Assembly (NCBI GenBank): GCA_022826205.1
Contig: JAJDVJ010000087.1
Span: forward strand, 1 to 33,056
DNA from: Silicimonas sp.
GTDB taxonomy: Bacteria; Pseudomonadota; Alphaproteobacteria; Rhodobacterales; Rhodobacteraceae
Length of the DNA: 33,056 nt
Direction of reading: 5' to 3'
The notes below the pieces were generated by a model. It ran no database searches, was not told where the DNA came from, and saw nothing but the letters and a program-made list of their open reading frames with translations. The position numbers and the translations under genes were made by a program. Below are positions 16,287-25,200 of this stretch, piece after piece. How positions within the stretch are numbered: position 1 is the stretch's first letter; the number at the start of each line of letters is the position of its first letter.

Positions 16287-19200
16287 TCAGATCCAGTGAC
16301 GGCGACGTTCGAACGGGTAGTCTGGCAGCGTCACTCGACGACGAGATTCGCCAGCAAAGAGTCCCGCAAAGGACACCGCAAGGCCTGCCTCATAGGCCCT
16401 GGCGACCGCGTTCACGAAGCCGCCGCTTGACGTCGACGTTGGACTTGCCTCGCAATCCGACGACCATCCCAGGCTTGACAGGACGGCTGGTGCGGCAGCG
16501 TTTTCGGCCGCGTCCGGCCAAGTTCCCGCCAGCATCGCCCCCAACGCCGCGTCCGGGACGGCTTCGACAACTACGTCGACACCCGCCGCCGCCAACGTTT
16601 CGGCACAGCTCTCGAGTGTCTCCGGCTCGTCCGCCGCGCGCCGACGCCAATAGGCTACATCCTGAACATCTTCGGGCGCTACCGCGCGGCCCGACTGGGT
16701 GTCGACCAGCATCAACGACGGTGCGCCCATGGCGATTTCATCCGGCATTGCTCCGGGATCGTCCAAGGTCATGGCCAGGCGCAGGCCATCTTCCAAGCCG
16801 AACACGCCGGCTGCCCGTGCGGCAGCAAGCGCCCCGATCCCGTGCCCGAACACCAAACCCGGCTGCACACCGACACTCGACCACAGCGCGGCAAGCGCAC
16901 ATTCAAGTGCGTAGACCGCCGGCCGCTCCCATTGCGGATCGGCGAGGATTCCGCTCGATCCCTCCCCGCCGAACATCGAGTTCAGCAACGACGCGCCCCG
17001 TGCTTCTTTGAACATACCTTCGCAGCGGTCAAGAACTGCCTGCACCACTGGCTCGCTCGCATACAGCGCCTCGCACTTCCTGATCCAGCCGTTGCCGCGG
17101 CCCGCATAGGAAAATGCGACCTTCGGCGGCGTCACGGGCTCGGACTCCTCGTCCGACGTCAGCGCCTGCAAACCGTCGCGAAGCGACCCGCAATCCTCGA
17201 AAACCACGGCCGCGCGATAGTCGAAGTGGCTTCGCCCGGTGCCAGCGGTCCAGGCCATGTCTGATAGCGCCGGACCGGACGCCGCTTCATCCGACGCAAG
17301 TGCCGGTTCCCGTTCATCGAGCCAAGCGAGATACCGCCCTGCCAGATTCCTAAGCGATGCGACCGATTTGCCGGAGAGCGGCAGAAGCCGCGTTCCGCGC
17401 GCGGCAAGCCCGTCGCCCGGTTGCGGCAGCGCCGCAGCGGCATCCGGCACCGAAACGATGGCCGGCAACGGAGCGCCCTCAGGAGCGAGAGATTCGCCGT
17501 TCGGGTTTCCGTAACCTTCCACGATGACATGTGCGTTCGCACCCGAAATTCCAAATGCGCTGACGCCGGCGAGCGGCTGCCTTTCTTGCGTTGACGGCCA
17601 ATCCATCGCCTCCGACACCACACGCACCGGCAGGCGGTCCCATTCCAGATGCGGGTTTGGATCCCGGAAATGCAGGTGCTTAGGGATCAGACCATGGCGC
17701 ATGGCCAGCACGACCTTGATCAGCGCCGCGACTCCGGCCGCCGACTCCAGGTGGCCAATGTTGGTCTTGACCGAGCCGATCAGCAGCGGCCTGTCGCCGT
17801 CGCGTCCTTTGCCGTAGACTGCCGCCGCGGCCTGAACTTCGATTGGGTCGCCCAGTTCCGACCCCGTTCCGTGCGCCTCCAGGTAATCCACGTCCGACGG
17901 CTGAACGCCTGCCTGCAACAGCGCCTCCGCAATCACGCGTTCCTGCGCCGGGCCGTAAGGCAAAGTCGGCCCCGCCGCTGCCCCATTCTGGTTGACGGCC
18001 GCACCCCGGATCACCGCCCAGATGGGATCGCCATCGGCTTCGGCTTCCGCCAGCCGCTTCAGGACGACCATCCCACAGCCCTCACCGCGCACGAAGCCGT
18101 CCGCCGCTGCGTCGAAAGTCTTGCAGCGCCCCTGCAACGACAACATTCCCAGCGCCGCCATCTCCGTTGTCAGCCCAGGTGAAAGTACCGCATTCACTCC
18201 GCCGACAAGAGCCAGGTCCACCACACCTTCCCGGAGGCCCGTGACTGCCTGTTGTACCGTGACCAACGACGCTGCGCAGTTCAGCATCACCGGGATCGCC
18301 GGCCCCGTGAGACCCAGCTTGTACGCGACGCCGCCGACCGCCATGCCGCTTGCAGTGCCGAGATAGTTGAGGCCGTCACTGTCCGCCGTCATCAGATCTC
18401 GGTATTCGCTGGTTGCGATTCCCGCATAGACCCCGGTACGGCTGCCCCTAAGGCTCTCGGGATCTATCCCGGCGCCCTCGAGCGCCCGCCAGCTTGTTTC
18501 AAGCAGCAGCCGTTGCTGCGGATCCATCATGCGCGCGCCGATCGGCGTCATTCCGAAGAAACGGGCATCGAAACGGTCGATCCCGTCAACGAATCCGCCA
18601 CGGCCCCAGATGTTGTCCTCGATCGCGGGGTCGCCCGCGACTCCTGTCCAAGATCCGTCGTCCTGCCGCCCGCTGGTCACCGCATCGCTGCCGGCCTCGA
18701 GCTGGCGCCAGAAGCTCGCAATGTCCGGCGCGCCGGGGAACCGGCACGCCATTCCGATGATCGCAATTCCGTCATCCTGAAGCGGCACCGGCGGTCGAGG
18801 ATCCGTTCCGGACACTGCCCCGGCGACCGACTCCGGAACGGACTCTGCGTCCGGTTCTGACGCCGAAGCGGGCTCGCCAAGCACATCCACCAGATGTCGC
18901 GAGAGATCGGCGATGGTCGGGTAGTCGAACACCAGGGTATTCGGCGCGACATAGACGTCTGAGAATGCGCGGTTGAGGCGATTGCGCAACTCGACCGCCA
19001 TCAGGGAATCCATCCCCAGGTCGAAGAACCCGACAGTGGGCGCGGGCGCCGATGGCAGCCTCAGCACCGCCTGTACTTGCCCTTGCAGGAAGGATGCCAG
19101 CAGGTCCTCACGTCCCGCTGCCGGCGTCGTACCGAGTTGCGCGAGCAGGTCTTCCGATGAGGACGAACCGTCCCCTTCCTCGGGTTCGCCGGCAAGCAGG

Positions 19201-22200
19201 TCTTCCAGAAGGGGCGGACGGTCGCCGAGGGCGTCGCCAAAGACCGGCCAGTCCACCGCCGCCACCGCCGCGCCCGTTGCGTCCTGGCGCACCAGGCGCT
19301 CGAAAGCCTTGAAACCCTGCTCCGGAGTGAACCATCCGGTGCCGGATGCTTCCCGACGCTCTGCGATCCGCTCGCGCTGCTCCTCCGCCTCACCCAGTTC
19401 CGACCAGGCGCCCCAGGCGATGGCCTGACCAGGAAGTCCCAACGCACGTCGGTGTGCGGCAAGCTGATCGAGGAAGGCGTTGGCCGCCGCGTGGTTGGCC
19501 TGCCCCGGATTGCCCAGAACACCGGCTACGCTCGAAAACAAAACGAACATGTCCAGATCGCGTTTCGCCGTCGCACGGTGAAGGTGCCAGGCCCCAAGAA
19601 TCTTCGGCCAAAGCACGGTCTCGAAACTTTCCCAGGTCTGGTTGCCGAGCGCGGCGTCCGACAGCACGCCGACGCTGTGGAACATGCCAGCGAGCGGCGG
19701 CAGGGCCTCGTCCATGCGCGCCATCATTGCATCGAGTGCATCCGTGTCCGTCACGTCCGCGATCTCGACTTCGATCCTGAACCCACGGGCGCGCAGCGCC
19801 TCGATCGCTGCATTCGCCGCAGCGTCCGGCGGCCGGCGGCCGTTCAGCACGACCGTCCCCGCGCCGCGTTCGGCAAGCCATTCGGCAAGTGCGCGGCCGA
19901 TGCCGCCCAAGCCGCCGGTCACCACGTACGTTCCGTCTTGCCGCAATCTACCCGACCTGAGGGGAGGCATCGTCAACACGATCTTGCCGATGTGGCGCGC
20001 CGCACGCATGAAGCCCATCGCGGCACTCGTCTCTGCGAGCGGCCACCTGGTGTGCCTGAGCGGTGCAAGTTCACCCGTTGCCATGCGCGCCAGCACATTC
20101 TTCAGGGCGGCACCAGGCCGCGCCGGATCCTGCTGTTTCAGGGCGTAGAGATCGAGGATCGAATAGGCGACGTCTGGCCGCAAAGCCGCCATATCGTCTT
20201 CGCTCAAAATGTCCCGCCTGGCGAGTTCCACGAAGCGGCCACCCTTCGCGAGGCACGAAAGGCTCGCCTCGATGAAGCCCTCGCCGGTAAGGCTGTTCAG
20301 CACAATGTCTACCCCGGCACCGCTCGTTGCATCGAGAATTTCCCGGCCGAACTCGGTCGAGCGACTGTCGAACACGTGCCCGACGCCGAGCGCACGGAGG
20401 TAGGCCTGCTTGGGTGCGCTCGCAGTGGCGAACACTTCTGCACCCGCCGCGTGGGCCAGCTGGATGGCGGCAAGCCCGACGCCGCCAGCGCCGGCGTGGA
20501 TCAGCACCCGGTCCCCGGCCTTCAGCCCAGCAAGTTCATAGGACAGCACACAGGTCACGAACACTGACGGGACCGTGGCAAGCGCGGCCAACGACATGCC
20601 CGGCGGTGCGGGCGCGACCAGGTCCTCGTGAGTCACGGCCTCCGGCCCGAAAGTGCCAAAGGCGAAGCCGGCCACGCGGTCGCCCGGCGAGACCGTCGTT
20701 ACGTCGGGACCGGTATCGACAATCCGGCCGCAGAGTTCCTCGCCGAGCAATCCCTCCTCAACCAGGCCCATGGCCCGGAATACGTCCAGGAAGTTGAGCC
20801 CGCAGGCGTCGACCTCTACACGCACTTCGTTCGGCTTCAGCGCACGCCCCGCCAACGGTTGCACTTGCAGCGTCTCGATCGCCCCGCCTTCGTCCGGCGC
20901 CAGCACCCAGTCCGCCTCCTCCGGCAGGGCGAGACGTGCCGCACCGGCACCCGTCCGGATCAACCGGGCAACCTGACGCCGCTCCCCGCGATGCGCGATG
21001 TGGTTCTCAGAATCCGGAAACAGCAGTTCATTCGCGACGACAGCCTGCGACTCTGCGGCCTCCGGATCGAGATCAAGCATCCGCGACTGCAGCTGGGGTG
21101 CTTCCCGAAGAACCACCTTGCCCAGGCCCCAAAGGGCGGCGCCGGCCAATTTCCCGGTCCGCTCCCGTTCCAGCACCTGCGCGCCCCGAGTGACAAACCA
21201 AAGGCCCTTCTCCGGCATGGCGTCGGCGTCCACGATGCCCTGCACGAGGGCAAGCGCGCTTCCCACTGTCCGTTTCGCATCAGCCGCCAGATCTGCGGCC
21301 GTAGCCTCCGCCCCGTGGCCGTCCTGCCCGACGAGATGCACCGCGCCGGCGAAGGGCACATCCGTGGGCAAGCCCGCGACCAGCGATTGCCACGACTCGC
21401 GCCGCTCCATCTCGACTCTGGCCGCGACGACCCCGGCCCCACCCGTTGCCACCGTGCCTTCCGTCTCCGGATCGTCGGTCGCCAGCACCACACGCTGGTT
21501 CATTGATGCAAGTTTCTCTGCCAGCGGCACCGCCATGCCGCCTTGGTCGGCAGCCAGAATCCAGACGCCCTCCGGCAGATCGATCTTTGCCGGGCCCTGG
21601 GCCACAATCACTCCGCGATCCGGCAGGCCGGTAGCTTCCGACCGGTCCACACCGAGGACCTCGGACTCGGCAAACCCCGCGTCGGCGAGCGCCTCTCGCC
21701 AGACCTCGGGCCCCGCGAGTGCGTGGTTTGGGCGGTAGCGGTCGGCAAAGCGCCACCATCCGTCCAACTGACCGAAGATCAGGTCCATCCAGCCCCGGCC
21801 GCGCTGATTCTCCAGCGCCACCAACAGCCCCGACGGCGCCAGGAGCATCCGACAGTGCGCTAGCGTTTCGTCCAGATGGCGCGTGGCGTGCAAGACGTTG
21901 GACGCAATGACCACGTCGTAAGCGTGGGAGTCGAAGCCCTGGTCCACCGGGTTCTTTTCGATGTCCAGCATCCTGTAGTCGATTGAAACGCCGTCCGCGC
22001 TGAATCGCGACTCCGCATCCGCAAAGAAGCCGGCGGAGATGTCGGTGTACATGAGATCGAACCGTCCAGCCGGGAGCACGGGCAGAATGCACTCGGTCGC
22101 AGAGCCGATGCCGGCACCGACCTCCAGCACGCGCAGGTGCCGCCCATCCGGCAATTCTTCGACGAGCGTTCGGACCACCTCGCCGATCATCCGGTTCGCC

Positions 22201-25200
22201 GCCCGCCAAACCGGCGCCAGCCGATACAGATCGCTGGCCGACGGCCCCACATCGCCGAACAACAGCGACAGCGGGTCCTCCCTGCCGCTTAGGACGTCGG
22301 GCAGGGCTCCGGCACAGCGCCGGAACAGCCCGATTTCATTCGCTGCATGCGGGAAGCGCTCTGTCACCTCGGTCAAGAACTCCCCGGCGTCTCGCGGAAA
22401 GTCTTCCGGCAATGGTTCGTCGGCTCCGACCGATACCGCGAAGCCGTCGTCCTTCTTCCGCAACACGCCGGAACGCGCCAGTATTTCAAGCAACCGGCGG
22501 AGCAGATGCTTGTGCTCGGGCAGGACTTCGAGGCGTTCGTGCAGTTCTTCAATGGCCACAGTTGCGCCCGCCCTGCGCTCCCACCCCAACGTCTCCAGGG
22601 CCAACAGCGCGTAACACCACGCAGCTCGCTCCATTTCCCCTTGCAGGTCGACTTCGTCTCGGACTTCGACTCCTTCATCGGCAAGGTAACGGGAGAAGGG
22701 ATGCGAGCGAGCAGCAGCGGTTGACGGATTCGGCAGGAAATCTGCCGAAGGCATACCCGGCGGCAAGGCGCAGTCTCGCCACACGACCTCGTAGAGCAGG
22801 TCTTCGACGCCTTCAGCGGCCGCAAGCAGCGCACCGCGCGTCGCACGTTTGACAGTGAAGCCGGCGATCTCGCCGAGAAGCTCGCCGCTTCCTGAGTAGA
22901 GACGCATGTCCGCCGCGTGGACCTCTGGCGTTCCGACGATCTCGGAATCGGCCTCCCGATCGCGGGGTCTTTCCCGCATCGTCACGTGGCAGAAAAGCCG
23001 ATCTGGCAGCTCCTGTCCGATCCACAATCGCTCCCAGGCGAACGGCAGGTATGTGGTCCCGTCCCCGGTTCCGTCCGGATCGCGGGCCGCCCCCATGATC
23101 TGAAAGCAGCCGTCAAGCACGAGCGGATGAACGTCGAGCGGGCCTCGTTCCTTCCCGACAGGCAGCACCACCTCACCGAGCGCCTCGCCGTCCCGCGCCC
23201 AGAGCCCGGTCAATGTGCGGAAGGCAGGGCCAAGATCGATCCCGACCGCAGACTTGGCGCGATAGTATGCGGGCAGATCCACCATCGTGAGCTCGGCCTT
23301 CAAGCCTTCGGCATCGAATGGCCGCACGGCAAGGGACGAGACGGCCACGCCGCCCGAGACCTGCCCCTCCGCGTGCAGCGTCCATTCCTCCTCGTCGTCG
23401 CCCTTGCTGAGAACGCGCAACCGGCGCGACGGGACGTCCCGACCGGCATCAAGCAGGACTTGCATGCGCCGACCCGCCTCTCCAGCGTTATCGTCCGTGC
23501 TCTCGTCGGCGAAGACCAGTGCGCTTTGCATGCGAAAGTCTTCGACGACAACCGCGTTGTCTCCCTCGACTCGGCAAGCCGATGCGGCCATGGCACCGTA
23601 AAGCGCGCCTGGTGCGATCAGTCGACCGAACACGCGATGGTCTGCGAGCCACGCCGGGTCGGTAGGGAAGACCTCCGTGTCAAAGGCGGTCTCGCCGCTG
23701 GCGGACTCGTGCCTGTTGCCCAGCAAAGGGTGGCCACTTGCCTGTCGCCGCCGCTTCGGCGTTTCGACCCAGTAACGCTCGCGCTGAAACGGATACCCGG
23801 GCAGCGCGATGCGGCGGCGCACCTCACCAGCAAACAACCCGTCGTAGTTGAGCGGCAGCCCCGCCTCGTAAACGCCTGCGACGGCCTCCACAAAGCCGCC
23901 GCCAGACCCTGGCGCCGGTGCCTCTTCGCCCGTCGGCGGCCGCCTGAGACTCGACACGACCGCCGGCTCCGCAGCACCACCGGCGTCAGGCCAGGCCATC
24001 GAGACCATTGGTCCGAGCACGGCGTGCGGACCGATCTCCACGACCGCATCCACGCCCAGCCCCGACAGGGTCACGACGCAGTCGCGGAATGCCACTGGTG
24101 CGCGCATCTGCCGGCACCAGTATGCCGCATCCAGCGCCTCGCCAGAACCGATCGACTTTCCGGTGAGATTGCTGATAAAGGGAAGTGACGGCGGCGCAAA
24201 GTCAAGCCGCGAGAATGCTGCCTCCAGATCGTCCAGTGCGGGCTCGATCATCGCGCTGTGGTACGCGGGGCTCCTGCGCAGCCGCGCGACCCTTATGCCG
24301 GCCGCCTCCAGGCGATCGAGGATCGCGGAAATCTCCTCTGCTGGGCCGCTTATGACCTGATGCGCCCCGTTGTCCGCCGCGATGCAAAGGCCGATGCCCG
24401 GCGCGGCCGAATTGTGTTCGTCAAGCGCATCCGTGACGCGGGCGGGCGGCGCGAACACTGCCGCCATTGCGCCCTCGCCGGGAAGGGCGCCGACCAACGC
24501 CCCACGCACTGCCGCCAGTCGCAAGCCGTTATCGAGATCGAAGACACCTGCCGCGTGCGCCGCGGCAATCTCGCCCAAGCTGTGCCCGAGCACCACGTCT
24601 GGCCGGATGCCGAGGCTCGACCACAACGCGGTGAGGGCGCACTCGAGGGCGTAGATCGCGGGCTGCTTCCACTGTGGGTCGTCCAGGTCTCCAGCGGCGC
24701 CAGGGCGGCCGAACATTATATCGAGCAGCGAGGCGCCACGCTCTTCCTCGAGCACTTTGTTGCACCGATCAAGCACTGCGCGCACTACCGGCTCGCTTTC
24801 GTAGAGCGCAGCGCCCATGCCGGGCCATTGACTGGCCTGTCCGGTGTACACGAACGCAACCGTTGACGCCTTGCGCGATTCCGTCGGCCCGTCTGTTCCG
24901 GCGATCGCCTGCAGTCCCTCGCGCAGCGATCCTGCATCCTGGAAAACTACGCCGGCACGGCAGTCAAAGTGACTCCGGCCGATACCGGCAGACCAGGCCA
25001 TGTCGGAAAGCAGGGAACCGGACGCCGCCCCATCTGCAGCAAGCGCCGCGTCCTGTTCGTCGAGCCATTCGAGATAGCGTTGCGCAGCGTCGCACAGCGC
25101 CGCGCCAGACTTCCCGGAAATTGGCAGCAGGCGCGTCGCCCGCGGGACAAACCCGTCTTTCGGCTGCTGGAACTTGGCGGGTGCCGGCAACGAAACGGAA

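Noticed and set aside
16839-16841. AT2 Ser-to-Gly change as a sequencing error
   Set aside because: AT2 also lacks GQASQ and about 90 residues with the catalytic Arg and His while the frame stays open; several independent losses argue for true degeneration.
22917-24188. Plus-strand open frame of 423 codons inside the PKS, with several others of 250-370 codons
   Set aside because: All lie opposite DH, AT, MT, ER or KR domains of the PKS; composition and lack of motifs mark them as shadows.
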